From positions 62,001 through 126,000 of the forward strand of contig SEHB01000006.1 of NCBI GenBank assembly GCA_004143945.1: DNA of 64,000 bases, in the 5' to 3' direction. The stretch is from Lysobacteraceae bacterium. Lineage in GTDB: Bacteria > Pseudomonadota > Gammaproteobacteria > Xanthomonadales > Rhodanobacteraceae. The translations under genes were made by a program, and so were the position numbers. Shown here in pieces: positions 42,957 through 51,993 of the stretch. Every line of letters starts with the position of its first letter. Position 1 is the first letter of the stretch. The notes beneath the pieces were generated by a model that saw only the letters and a list, made by a program, of their open reading frames with translations, made no database searches and was not told the DNA's origin.

Positions 42957-43145
42957 GTGGACCTCGCGCAATCCTGGAAACTCGCGGTGCAGTTCGGGCG
43001 TCGGCTGATCGGCGTGCCCGACTACGACACCTACGTGGCGCACCTGCGCGCGCACCATCCGGAGCGCCGGGTGCCGGACTACGTCGAGTTCTTCCGCGAA
43101 CGCCAGCAGGCGCGCTACCGCGGCGGCGGCGGTCGCTGCTGCTGA
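42957..43145 (+). CDS. ybdD: YbdD/YjiX (DUF466) small protein
   Basis: A 62-residue protein, VDLAQSWKLAVQFGRRLIGV..., ending RYRGGGGRCC. The PDYDTYVAHLRAHHP centre, EFFRERQQARY and paired terminal cysteines match YbdD, which is normally cotranscribed after cstA and is reported to be needed for pyruvate uptake by the paralogous BtsT system. Here it is on the opposite strand, tail to tail with cstA (15-base gap). GTG 42957 has GGAG 6 bases upstream. Confidence 0.85.
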   Translation: MDLAQSWKLAVQFGRRLIGVPDYDTYVAHLRAHHPERRVPDYVEFFRERQQARYRGGGGRCC

Positions 43146-43160
43146 CGCGGGGCGCGTCGC

Positions 43161-45215
43161 TCAGGCCGCGGCGCCGGCCGCCGGCGTCTCGCGCGCAGTC
43201 GGCCGAGGCGCGCGCCAGCCCGCGAGCGCCGAGCGGATGCCGAAGCCGATCATCGCGAGCACCACGAGCATGAAGATCGCGGCCAGGGCGGCATCGACGC
43301 GGTCGTTGACGATGATGCGCTGCATCTCCGCCATCGATTTCGCGGGCGCGAGCAGCTGGCCCGCGTCGGCCGCATCCGCGAATTTCCGCGCGTGGGCGAG
43401 GAAGCCGATGCGCACGTCGGGGCTGAACACCTTCTGCCAACCCGCGGCCAGCGTGCAGACGACGAGCCAGGTCGTCGGCAGCAGCGGCACCCAGAGGTAG
43501 CGCTCGCGTTTCATTCGCACGAGGCAGACGCAGGCGAAAATCAGCGCGATCGCCGCGAGCATCTGGTTCGCGATGCCGAACAGCGGCCACAAGGTGTTGA
43601 TCCCGCCGAGCGGGTCGACCACGCCTTGGTAGAGGAAATAGCCCCAGCAACCGACGCAGAGCGCGGTCGCGACGATGTTCGCTGTCCAGGACTCGGTCTT
43701 CTTGAGCGCGGGCACGGCGAGGCCCGCGAGTTCCTGGATCATGAAACGACCGACGCGCGTTCCCGCGTCGACGGTGGTCAGGATGAACAGCGCCTCGAAC
43801 AGGATCGCGTAGTGGTACCAGAAGGCCATCATGCCGTCGCCCGCGAAGAGGCCGTGGAGGATCTGCGCCATGCCGACCGCGAGCGTCGGCGCGCCGCCGG
43901 TGCGCGACAGGATCGTCGCCTCGCCGATGTCCCTGGCGGTCTGCGTCAGCACCTCGGGCGTCAGCACGAAGCCCCACTGGGTGACCGCCTGCGCGGCGGA
44001 TTCGACCGTCGTGCCGATCAGCGCCGCAGGCGCATTCATCGCGAAGTACACACCCGGTTGCAGCACGCACGCGGCGATCAGCGCCATGATCGCGACGAAC
44101 GCTTCCATCAGCATCGAGCCGTATCCGACCAGGCGCGCCTCGCGCTCGTTCGCAACCAGCTTCGGCGTCGTGCCGGACGCGATCAGCGAGTGCCAGCCGG
44201 ATACCGCGCCGCATGCGATCGTGATGAACAGGAACGGGAACAGTGCGCCGGCGAACACCGGTCCGCTGCCGTCGATGAACGACGTCAGCGCCGGCATGCG
44301 CAGTTCCGGCATCGCGACGACGATGCCCGCCGCGAGCATCAGCACGGTGCCGATCTTGAGGAAGGTGCTGAGGTAGTCGCGCGGCGCGAGCAGCAACCAG
44401 ACCGGCGCGACGGAGGCGCAGAAGCCGTACGCGATCAGCATCCAGGCCAGCGCCCTGCCGTCGAAGCTGAAGCGCGGGCCCCACTGCGGATCCGCCGCGA
44501 CGAGGCCGCCGACCCAGATCGAAAGCATCAGCAGCACGAGTCCGATGATCGAGACCTCGAGCACGCGCCCCGGTCGCAGCCAGCGCAGGTAGATGCCCAT
44601 CAGCAGCGCGATCGGTATCGTCATCGCGACCGTGAACGTGCCCCAGGGGCTGCCGATCAGCGCCTTGACCACGACCAGCGCGAGCACCGCGAGGATGATG
44701 AACATGATCATCAGCACGCCGATCATCGCGATCACGCCGGCGGCCGGGCCCATTTCGGCGCGCACCATCTCCCCGAGCGAGCGCGCGTCGCGGCGCAGCG
44801 ACAGGAACAGGATCATGAAGTCCTGCACGGCGCCCGCGAGCACCACGCCGAACAGGATCCAGAGCGTGCCCGGCAGGTAACCCATCTGCGCGGCGAGCAC
44901 CGGACCGACCAGCGGACCCGCGCCCGCGATCGCGGCGAAGTGATGCCCGAACACGACCCACTTGTCGGTCGGCACGTAGTCGAGCCCGTCGTTGCGGCGC
45001 ACGGCCGGGGTCAGGCGCGTCGGATCGAGGCCGAGCACGCGGTCGCCGATGAAACGCGCGTAGAAGCGGTGCGCGATCAGGAAGATCGCGGTGGCGGCGC
45101 CGACCAGCCAGATCGCGTTGATCGACTCGCCGCGGTGCAGCGCCACCGTGCCGAGGCAGAACGCCCCGAGCAGGGCCAATGCGAACCAGCCGATCCTGCT
45201 TGTGATCGCAGCCAT
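43161..45215 (-). CDS. cstA: Carbon starvation protein / pyruvate transporter CstA
   Basis: A 684-residue transporter with about 16-18 membrane helices. YVPTDKWVVFGHHFAAIAGAGPLVGPVLAAQ near residue 80 and ACGAVSGWHSLIASGTTPK near 340 are hallmark CstA segments. The family imports pyruvate (and possibly peptides) under carbon limitation. Its small partner YbdD is convergent rather than downstream. A short cytoplasmic loop (FADAADAGQLLAPAKSMAEM) precedes the last helix. Confidence 0.94.
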   Translation of the reverse strand: MAAITSRIGWFALALLGAFCLGTVALHRGESINAIWLVGAATAIFLIAHRFYARFIGDRVLGLDPTRLTPAVRRNDGLDYVPTDKWVVFGHHFAAIAGAGPLVGPVLAAQMGYLPGTLWILFGVVLAGAVQDFMILFLSLRRDARSLGEMVRAEMGPAAGVIAMIGVLMIMFIILAVLALVVVKALIGSPWGTFTVAMTIPIALLMGIYLRWLRPGRVLEVSIIGLVLLMLSIWVGGLVAADPQWGPRFSFDGRALAWMLIAYGFCASVAPVWLLLAPRDYLSTFLKIGTVLMLAAGIVVAMPELRMPALTSFIDGSGPVFAGALFPFLFITIACGAVSGWHSLIASGTTPKLVANEREARLVGYGSMLMEAFVAIMALIAACVLQPGVYFAMNAPAALIGTTVESAAQAVTQWGFVLTPEVLTQTARDIGEATILSRTGGAPTLAVGMAQILHGLFAGDGMMAFWYHYAILFEALFILTTVDAGTRVGRFMIQELAGLAVPALKKTESWTANIVATALCVGCWGYFLYQGVVDPLGGINTLWPLFGIANQMLAAIALIFACVCLVRMKRERYLWVPLLPTTWLVVCTLAAGWQKVFSPDVRIGFLAHARKFADAADAGQLLAPAKSMAEMQRIIVNDRVDAALAAIFMLVVLAMIGFGIRSALAGWRAPRPTARETPAAGAAA

Positions 45216-45304
45216 GGCACACCCGCGGCAGGGAGGTGCGGCGAAGCCTGTTCCCGCGCCCGGTGGCGGTCAAGCCGCGGCGCACCAGCCCGCCGGGCCT
45301 CCGC

Positions 45305-45310
45305 TAGACT
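45305..45310 (+). promoter_or_regulatory. Possible -10 box TAGACT ahead of the kinase gene
   Basis: GCTAGACT at 45303-45310 is identical to that ahead of the sigma gene at 41153-41160. It is followed by GGAAGGGGGAAGC and an ATG at 45328. Confidence 0.35.
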
Positions 45311-45327
45311 GCGCGGAAGGGGGAAGC

Positions 45328-45447
45328 ATGCTCGATACTGCGTTGCCGGTTGGCGCGACCGGATGCGCGCCTGCGACGACGCCGGCGCACCTGCGCCCGT
45401 TGATGGCGCAGTCGGGCGCGCGACGGCGTTGTCCCTGGATGCGATGA
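45328..45447 (+). CDS. Possible 39-codon leader ORF coupled to the kinase gene
   Basis: ATG 45328 has the best ribosome binding site in the area (GGAAGGGGG) and encodes MLDTALPVGATG... ending RRRCPWMR; its TGA overlaps the kinase ATG at 45444 (ATGA). No homology is recognised and third-position GC is weaker than in real genes here. It could be a translational coupling leader, or the true kinase start could be ATG 45363 in the kinase frame, which also has coding-like composition. Confidence 0.35.
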   Translation: MLDTALPVGATGCAPATTPAHLRPLMAQSGARRRCPWMR

Positions 45448-48164
45448 CGGGATCGACGGACACCTTGCGCGCGTTGTTCGAGGCGGCGCTCGCGCTGCCG
45501 GCCGACCGGCGCCCGGCGTTCCTCGAAGGCGAATGCAGCGACCCGCTGCTGCGCGCGCGCATCGAGGCGATGCTGCGCGCCGACGCGGCCGGCGACGAGC
45601 CGGTGTCGAGCGACCGGCTCGCGCGGCTCGCACAGGCGATCGGCGAGGACGTCGCGCCAGGTGCATTCCCGCCCGGTTGCCGCGTGGGGCCGTTCGAAAT
45701 CGTGCGGGCGATCGGCGAGGGCGGATCCTCGACCGTGTTCGAGGCGGTGCGCGCTTTCGACGGCGCGACGCAGCGCGTCGCGCTCAAGCTGCTGCGCCAC
45801 GGACTGCTCGGCGCGGATGCGCGGCGCCGGTTCGCGCGCGAGCAGCGCGCCCTGCTGCGCCTCCAGCATCCGAACATCGCACACATGCTCGAGGGCGGCG
45901 TGACCGCGCAGGGCGTCGCCTACATCGCGCTGGAACTGGTCGAGGGACTTCCGATCACCCACTATGCGCACGAACAGGCCCTCGGCTCGCGCGCTCGCCT
46001 CGCACTGTTCGCGAGCGTGTGCCGCGCGGTCGACGCCGCGCACCGCGCACTGATCGTGCATCGCGACCTCAAGCCCTCGAACGTGCTGGTCACGGACGGC
46101 GGGCAGGCCAAGCTGCTCGACTTCGGCATCGCGAAGCTGCTCGAGGATGAAGCCGACCCGGAAGCGACGGTGCTGCAGGCGTTCACGCCCGCATATGCGG
46201 CGCCCGAGCAGGCGTCCGGTGGCGCGATCACCACCGCCACCGACGTGTACGCGCTCGGCATCATGCTCGGCGAGCTGCTGACCGGGCGACGCGCAGGTGG
46301 CCCGCCAGCCGCGACGCCGGATGCGACCCTGCCGTCGACGACGACGCGGCGCCTGCGCAACGACATCGACGCGGTCGTCGCGAAGGCGACCGCACCCGTG
46401 CCCGATCGACGCTACGCCTCCGCTGGCGCGCTCGCCGACGACATCGACCGCCTGCTCGAGCAGCGTCCCGTGCAGGCGCAACCGCAGACGCGCTGGTACC
46501 GCGCGCGCAAGTTCATCCTGCGCCACCGCGGCGGCGTCGCGGGCACGATGGCGTTCGTGCTCGCGATCCTCGCCGCGCTCGGCATCGCACTCTGGCAGGC
46601 GCGCATCGCGCAGCGGGAGGCCGCGCGCGCGAACGCGGAGAACCGATTCATCGCGGGCTTGTTCGATCCGCTTCGCACGGGCGTGCAGGAAGGCGAGACG
46701 CCGACGATCCGGCAACTGCTGGACGCGGGCGTCGCCCAGCTCAACGTGCAGTTCGGAGCGGACGATGCGGCGCTCGCGGATCTCGCGCTGCTGTTCTCGC
46801 GCGTGCACATCGAGATCGGCGCGCCCGACGTCGCCCACGACCTCGCTGGACGCGCGATCGTGCACGCGCGCCAGGCCTGGGGCGAGCGCGACCCGCGCGC
46901 ATGGGTCGCGCTCGCGCCTCGCGGCGAGGCGGCCTACTACCTCGATCGATATGCCGAGGCGGTCGCCGATCTCGAACAGGCGACCGCCGCGATGCGAGCA
47001 GGCGGCATGCGCGGAGATGACTACGCTTTCGCGCTGCAGGACCTCGGACTCGCCTATGCGAAAGTCGATCGAGCCGCCGATGCCGTCGTCGCGCAGCAGT
47101 CGGCGTACGCGTTGCTGGCCGAGGGTGGCGACCGCATCGAATTGGCCACCGCGATGAACAACCTCGGCGGCGCGTACCTCGCTGCGGGCAATGCCGAACA
47201 GTCGCTGGCCTGGAGGCAGCGCGCGTACGACTGGCACGTCGCGCACGGCCTCGGCGAGAACCGCGCCGCGCTGGTCGTGCTCGGCAACCTCGCGCGCGTC
47301 AAATACGGACTCGGCCTCTGGCGCGAGGCGCTGACCGACCTCGATCACCTGCTGCCGTTGCGCGCGCACCTCGAAGGCGGGCAGCTCAAGCGCTGGACCA
47401 CGACCGCGCAGGCCTGTTCGACCGCGAGCGCGCTGTGGGAGCTCGACAAGGCCGAAGCCTGGTGCGCGCAGGCGCTGACCGAAGCGGAACAGGATGCGTC
47501 GCCGCAGCGGCCGCGCGCGATCATGCTGGACTTTCGCGGCGGCCTGCGCGTGCGGCAGGGGCGCTTCGCGGACGCGCGCGCGGACTTCGCGCAATCGCGT
47601 CGCCTGTTCGCGTCGATCGAGGGCAACCACGCGGATTTCGTGCGCGGCATCGCGCTCGACGAAGCGGAGATACTGCGCGTGTCGGGCGATGCGCGCGCAT
47701 TCGCGGATGCGCTCGCGCAGGTGCTGCCGACGGTTGCGGACGAGCGAAAGCAGGCGGCGCTGTCCGCGATGCTGCTCGCACGCTTCGCCCAGGCCTGCGC
47801 GGAAGCCGACGCCGCGCCGGCCGCCTGCAACGACGGTGTCGCCGCGCGTGCGCAGGCGCTGGTCGCGACGCTCGCGCCGGCGAATCCATACCGCCTGCCC
47901 GCGACCACCGCGCTCGCCGCGCGCTCGCTGCAGGTTGGCGACGGCGCGGATCGTCGCGCAGGGCTGCAGGACGCGATCGCGGACGCGAGTCCGGTGCTCG
48001 GCGCGCAGCACCCGTGGATCGGCGAGGCACAGGCCGTGCTCGCGCGCGCGGCCGATGCTGCCGGAGACGCGTCACTCGCGCAGGCCGCACGCGCGGAGGC
48101 GGCGCGGATCTCCGAGCGCCTCGCCCCCGGCCATCCACTGCGCGCGCGTCTCTCGTCGCGCTGA
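45444..48164 (+). CDS. Membrane Ser/Thr protein kinase with C-terminal TPR-like sensor
   Basis: A 906-residue protein. The N-terminal 80 residues form a helical region common in this family. The kinase domain (about 83-345) has the glycine loop GEGGSSTVFE, VALKLL (ATP Lys), HRDLKPSNVL (catalytic Asp), LDFGIAKLL (DFG) and YAAPEQ. A membrane helix (GTMAFVLAILAALGIALW) follows near 370, then a long extracytoplasmic alpha-solenoid with repeats such as ALQDLGLAYAKVDRAADAV. This is the architecture of kinases that accompany Sigma70_ECF factors. The start is uncertain (45444 or 45363). Confidence 0.85.
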   Translation: MTGSTDTLRALFEAALALPADRRPAFLEGECSDPLLRARIEAMLRADAAGDEPVSSDRLARLAQAIGEDVAPGAFPPGCRVGPFEIVRAIGEGGSSTVFEAVRAFDGATQRVALKLLRHGLLGADARRRFAREQRALLRLQHPNIAHMLEGGVTAQGVAYIALELVEGLPITHYAHEQALGSRARLALFASVCRAVDAAHRALIVHRDLKPSNVLVTDGGQAKLLDFGIAKLLEDEADPEATVLQAFTPAYAAPEQASGGAITTATDVYALGIMLGELLTGRRAGGPPAATPDATLPSTTTRRLRNDIDAVVAKATAPVPDRRYASAGALADDIDRLLEQRPVQAQPQTRWYRARKFILRHRGGVAGTMAFVLAILAALGIALWQARIAQREAARANAENRFIAGLFDPLRTGVQEGETPTIRQLLDAGVAQLNVQFGADDAALADLALLFSRVHIEIGAPDVAHDLAGRAIVHARQAWGERDPRAWVALAPRGEAAYYLDRYAEAVADLEQATAAMRAGGMRGDDYAFALQDLGLAYAKVDRAADAVVAQQSAYALLAEGGDRIELATAMNNLGGAYLAAGNAEQSLAWRQRAYDWHVAHGLGENRAALVVLGNLARVKYGLGLWREALTDLDHLLPLRAHLEGGQLKRWTTTAQACSTASALWELDKAEAWCAQALTEAEQDASPQRPRAIMLDFRGGLRVRQGRFADARADFAQSRRLFASIEGNHADFVRGIALDEAEILRVSGDARAFADALAQVLPTVADERKQAALSAMLLARFAQACAEADAAPAACNDGVAARAQALVATLAPANPYRLPATTALAARSLQVGDGADRRAGLQDAIADASPVLGAQHPWIGEAQAVLARAADAAGDASLAQAARAEAARISERLAPGHPLRARLSSR

Positions 48165-48267
48165 CGGCGTGCGATCGCAGCGTGCGTTTACGCGCGGACG
48201 CTCGCCGTCGACCGCGGCGTTCCAACTTGCGCGACGGGGTGTTCCAGCCGGGGCCGGCGCCCGCGCG

Positions 48268-49287
48268 CTAGAGCCACTTCGCGCGCTTGAGCACCGCGTA
48301 GAGGCCCGTGCAGATGCCGATCGTGAGCAGCACCATCGCGGGATAACCCCAGGGCTGGTCGAGCTCGGGCATGTGGTGGAAGTTCATGCCGTACCAGCTC
48401 GTCAGCAGCGTCGGCGCCGCGAGCAGCGCCGCCCAGCCCGCGAGGCGCTTGACGATTTCGCCCTGCGCGACCGTGACCAGCGAGAGGTTCACGCTGAGCG
48501 CCGCGGTCAGCATCTCGCGGATCGTGTCGGTCGCTTCGTTGATGCGCGCCGCGTGGTCGAACACGTCGCGGAAGTAGGGTCGAACCTCGTCGCTCACGAG
48601 CCCCGGGTACTGTCGAGTGAGCTGGTTCAGGATGTCCTGCAGCGGCGCGACCGCGAGGCGCAGCGTCACCAGTTCCTTCTTGAGGTCGTACAGGCGCCGG
48701 ATCGTCGCGCGCTTGAACGCCTCCTCGAAGACTTCTTCCTCCAGTTCCTGCAGCTCTTCCTTGAACTCGCGCACGAGCGGGAAGAAGTTGTCGACGATGA
48801 AGTCGAGCACCGAGTACAGGCCGAAGCTCGGACCGTAGGCCATCATCTCGGGCGACTGCTCGCAGCCGCGGCGCGCGGTCGCGTACGAGAGCGAGGCGCC
48901 GTGGCGCACGGTCAGCAGGTAGTTGCGGCCGAGGAATGCATGCGTCTCGCCGAACGCGATCTTGCCGCCGACGACCTGCGCGGTCTGCGCGACGATGAAC
49001 AGCGACTCGCCGTAGACCTCGATCTTCGCGCGCTGGTGCGCGTTGTGCGCATCCTCGACCGCGAGTTCGTGCAGGCCGAATTCCTCCTGCAGCGTGTCGA
49101 GCAGCTGCTCGGTCGGTTCGTGCAGGCCGACCCACACCCACTGGTCGGGCGTCGCGATGACGTCGCTGATTTCCTCGATCGTGATGTCGCGCAGGCGACG
49201 GCCGTCGGCGGAATAGGCCACGCAGTTGACGACCATCGGTCCGCCGGCGTCGGGCGTCGTGGGGAGGGTCGGCGCGGCGCTGTCCAT
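48268..49287 (-). CDS. corA: CorA family magnesium/cobalt transporter
   Basis: A 339-residue protein. An acidic alpha/beta cytoplasmic domain with a long helix (FKEELQELEEEVFEEAFKRA) is followed by two C-terminal membrane helices; the selectivity motif is YGMNF and the signature loop HHMPEL. The positive C-terminus KRAKWL is typical. It forms a pentameric Mg2+ channel. ATG 49287 (MDSAAPTLP) begins a short disordered lead; the open frame extends further upstream without conservation. Confidence 0.92.
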   Translation of the reverse strand: MDSAAPTLPTTPDAGGPMVVNCVAYSADGRRLRDITIEEISDVIATPDQWVWVGLHEPTEQLLDTLQEEFGLHELAVEDAHNAHQRAKIEVYGESLFIVAQTAQVVGGKIAFGETHAFLGRNYLLTVRHGASLSYATARRGCEQSPEMMAYGPSFGLYSVLDFIVDNFFPLVREFKEELQELEEEVFEEAFKRATIRRLYDLKKELVTLRLAVAPLQDILNQLTRQYPGLVSDEVRPYFRDVFDHAARINEATDTIREMLTAALSVNLSLVTVAQGEIVKRLAGWAALLAAPTLLTSWYGMNFHHMPELDQPWGYPAMVLLTIGICTGLYAVLKRAKWL

Positions 49288-49354
49288 GCGCGCATCATGC
49301 CGCGTCGCGGGAGGCGTCGACAATGGCGCGCGCGCGGTCTCCGGTTGCGCGGGC

Positions 49355-50653
49355 CTACTTCGCTGCGATCTCCGCGGCGGCGGGCGCCGGCTCGAAACCG
49401 TCCTCGAAGATCGTGTCGAGCGGGCCGCTGCCGCCCTTGGCGAGTTCGCCGAGGAACGCGAGGCCGAGCTGCGCGAACGGAACGCTGCGCTGTGCATCGC
49501 CGCCCATGTTCGCGAGCAGGTCGTCGGCGGTGTGGATCAGCCAGAACGAATGGTTCAGGCCGCCGCCTTCGAACGCGAACGAGGAGGGATATCCGGCGGC
49601 CTGCCACGAGGCGTGGTCCGAGCAGCCGTAATTGCACGGACTCGACCCGCGCGTGAGGCCGAGCGGCGCGAGGTATTCGTCGAACAGCGCAGCGACGAAC
49701 GCGTTGAGGCCGCTGTCGGTGAAGTCGGAAATGATCTCGATGTCGACCTGGCCGGCTTCGTGGTAGTTGGTCATGTCGAGCTGAAGAGCGCCGACCACGT
49801 CCACACCTGCGCCCGCGTAGGCATCGGCGATCGCCTGGGACCCGTTGAGGCCGACTTCCTCGGCCGCGTAGGCCATCAGGCGCACGGTGCGCGCGGGCCG
49901 GTAGCCTGTCGACATCGCGATGCGCAGGATCTCGGTCAGCGTCGCGACGCCGGAGGCGTCGTCGTCGGCGCCGGGTGCGCGCGCAGTCAGCGGATTGCCC
50001 GAGGCCCAGTTGACCGAGTCGAGGTGCGCGCCGAGCACGACGTTCTGTTCCGGCAGCGAGGCGCCTGCGATCGTGAGGATCACCGAGGGTTGGCCTCCGC
50101 AGTCGTTGCAGTCGGTGAACAGCTCCACCTGCACGTCGTTGCGACCCGCAGCGAGCGCGAGCCAGCGATCGCGGATCCAGACCGCGGCATCGGCGCCGGT
50201 CGGGCTCGCGTAGTAGCGGTTGTGGAACGCTTCGAGCCCCGCGATCGAGGCGCGGATCTCGGGTTCGCTGACCTCGACGAGCCACGGCGCGACGGTCGCC
50301 TGGTTGTCGATCGGATAGCCGCCGCGGGGGACGAGCGTCGGCGCCACCGAACGCGCGAGAAAGGCCTCGGCTTCGGCCCGCGTCGGGAACGAGAAGAAGC
50401 CGCCGCAGCGCTGCTCGCGCTCATGCACGTGCCGGGCGAGCGTGGCGATGTCCGCGGGACCCGCCTCGACCAGCACGACGGCATGGCCCTGCGCATCCAG
50501 TCGCGGCGTCGCATCGGCTCCGCCAGCCGCGCGCCAGGTGTCCTGGCCGACGACGAGGAATGCGGGGTCGGCCAGGCCTGCGGTGGCGCTGCCGGCGAAA
50601 CAGCAGAGCGCGAGCATGAGACACGCGGCGGGGTGGCGCGAAGAGAGGGTCAC
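49355..50653 (-). CDS. Secreted M28 family zinc aminopeptidase with DGFE motif near the C-terminus
   Basis: A 432-residue exported protein: signal peptide (about 1-25, ending GSATAG), an N-terminal domain, then the M28 catalytic domain. The two-zinc set is visible: GAHLDS (His, Asp), PGADDDASG (bridging Asp), AAEEVGLNGS (general base Glu, zinc Glu), QLDMTNY (Asp) and CSDHASW (His). Close relatives are secreted leucyl aminopeptidases. It ends LDTIFEDGFEPAPAAAEIAAK, a DGFE-type motif followed by 11 more residues. GTG 50653 follows GGAG. Confidence 0.88.
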   Translation of the reverse strand: MTLSSRHPAACLMLALCCFAGSATAGLADPAFLVVGQDTWRAAGGADATPRLDAQGHAVVLVEAGPADIATLARHVHEREQRCGGFFSFPTRAEAEAFLARSVAPTLVPRGGYPIDNQATVAPWLVEVSEPEIRASIAGLEAFHNRYYASPTGADAAVWIRDRWLALAAGRNDVQVELFTDCNDCGGQPSVILTIAGASLPEQNVVLGAHLDSVNWASGNPLTARAPGADDDASGVATLTEILRIAMSTGYRPARTVRLMAYAAEEVGLNGSQAIADAYAGAGVDVVGALQLDMTNYHEAGQVDIEIISDFTDSGLNAFVAALFDEYLAPLGLTRGSSPCNYGCSDHASWQAAGYPSSFAFEGGGLNHSFWLIHTADDLLANMGGDAQRSVPFAQLGLAFLGELAKGGSGPLDTIFEDGFEPAPAAAEIAAK

Positions 50654-50691
50654 GGCGGCTCCGACGGCAGGCGCGAAACGCCGAGCATAGG

Positions 50692-51993
50692 TCAGCCCGC
50701 CGCGGCGTGCACCCGTGCCGGGCGTGCCAGCGCGAGAGCGAGCGCGAGATGGATCGGCAGCAGCAGGACGATCCAGTGCAGGTTGGCCTGCGCGAACCAC
50801 GGCAGGATCTTCGAGAACAGCGCGAACGCCGCGAGCAGCGCCACCAGTGCCGCGATCGCGGTCGCGACCGGCCGCGGCCGCAGGCGCCCGCGCGCGACAC
50901 CCCACCACGCGGGCAGCAACGCGAGGCAGATCGGATTCAGCAGCAGCAGGTTCTCGTTGCGCCACGCAGCGCGATGCTCGGTGCCGAACCACAGGAACAG
51001 CAGCAGCAGTCCGCCGAGGCCGCAGAAGAGTTCGAACACGAGCGCGAATCCCGCGAATGGCAGGCGACGCGAGCCGCGCGCATCGCGCCCGAGTCGGTGC
51101 AACACCGCGCCGACCGCGAGGCCGATCGCGAGGAACGGCCAGCGCAGGTCCGGCGGGAGCAGCGGCGGCTCCTCGACGAGTCCGGGCGCGAGTGCCGTGG
51201 TCGCGGCGACGACAGGCACCTGCGCGCCGGTGGCCTCCGCGCGCGTCGCCTCCGCCACGACGCGCGAGAGCGTGTCGGGTACGAAGCTTTCCTGCCAGTA
51301 GTCGATGCGCTGGTCCGCGTACGGCCCGAGGCCGAGGTCGATGCCGAGCATGAGCCAGGGCTCGGGCGCCATCAGCCGCAAGGCATCGAGGCGCCAGGTA
51401 TAGCCGCGCGACCGACCCTCGCCGTGCGCGCGCAATGCCCCGTCGAGCGCGCGGTCGAGTGCGTCGCGCACGCGCGTGGAGCAGTTCGACTCGAAGTAGT
51501 CGTAACGGTACTGCGTGTTCTGGGGCAGCACGTTCCAGGCGAGGAAGTCGACGAGTTCGCGCGCACGCGTCGGGTCGATGTCGAGCACCTGCTCGACGAT
51601 CGAACGCCCCTGCGCGCGGTACATCCCGAGATCGTCGGCGAGCGGCCCTTCGATCACGCGGTACAGCATCCGCCCGCGCGCGAAATTCAGCAGGAAATCC
51701 TCCTGCGCGAAATCGAAGATGCCGTAGTTGTAGACGACGGCAGGCCGCCCCGACTCGCGCACCACGATCGCGTTGTGGCCGAAGCGCTCGAAGAAGAGTT
51801 CGCCGGGGCCGATGGTCAGGAGGCTGATCGAAAGACGGGAATCGGGAACCGGGAATGGGGAGTGGTCTGGAGCGGATTCGACCGCCACCTGGGCGAAGGC
51901 GCGATCGAATGGAGCGACGGCGCAGAGCGTGAGCAGCCATGCGAGCACGACAAGCCGACGCCTGCCGCGCCCCAACCAATCCCCATTCCCCAT
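50692..51993 (-). CDS. DUF4105 membrane protein
   Basis: A 433-residue protein: leader helix (RRRLVVLAWLLTLC), then an extracytoplasmic DUF4105 domain (LLTIGPGELFFERFGHNAIVVR, YNYGIFDFAQEDFLLNFARGR, YDYFESNCSTRVRDALD, where the Cys and conserved His suggest an NlpC/P60-like thiol fold), then five C-terminal helices. The enzymatic role is inferred only. The start lies in a heptamer array: ATG 51993 and ATG 52020 both have array-derived GGGGA in front. A second array encodes PDHSPFPVPDSRL just after the leader. Confidence 0.78.
   Translation of the reverse strand: MGNGDWLGRGRRRLVVLAWLLTLCAVAPFDRAFAQVAVESAPDHSPFPVPDSRLSISLLTIGPGELFFERFGHNAIVVRESGRPAVVYNYGIFDFAQEDFLLNFARGRMLYRVIEGPLADDLGMYRAQGRSIVEQVLDIDPTRARELVDFLAWNVLPQNTQYRYDYFESNCSTRVRDALDRALDGALRAHGEGRSRGYTWRLDALRLMAPEPWLMLGIDLGLGPYADQRIDYWQESFVPDTLSRVVAEATRAEATGAQVPVVAATTALAPGLVEEPPLLPPDLRWPFLAIGLAVGAVLHRLGRDARGSRRLPFAGFALVFELFCGLGGLLLLFLWFGTEHRAAWRNENLLLLNPICLALLPAWWGVARGRLRPRPVATAIAALVALLAAFALFSKILPWFAQANLHWIVLLLPIHLALALALARPARVHAAAG
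51837..51864. repeat. Heptamer array B1 (GGGAATC, GGGAACC, GGGAATG, GGGAGTG) inside the DUF4105 gene
   Basis: Four in-register 7-base units lie inside the coding region just after the leader helix. The 28 bases are not a multiple of three, so the array fits the frame only in its present copy number. On the coding (minus) strand it encodes about HSPFPVPDS. Confidence 0.8.

Noticed and set aside
43392-45443. Extension of the kinase frame 680 codons upstream
   Set aside because: This part is antisense to cstA. The kinase family architecture begins near MTGSTDTLRALFEAAL.
45270-48011. A 913-codon open frame on the minus strand opposite the Ser/Thr kinase
   Set aside because: It is antisense to a gene with all kinase motifs; no ribosome binding site or domain.
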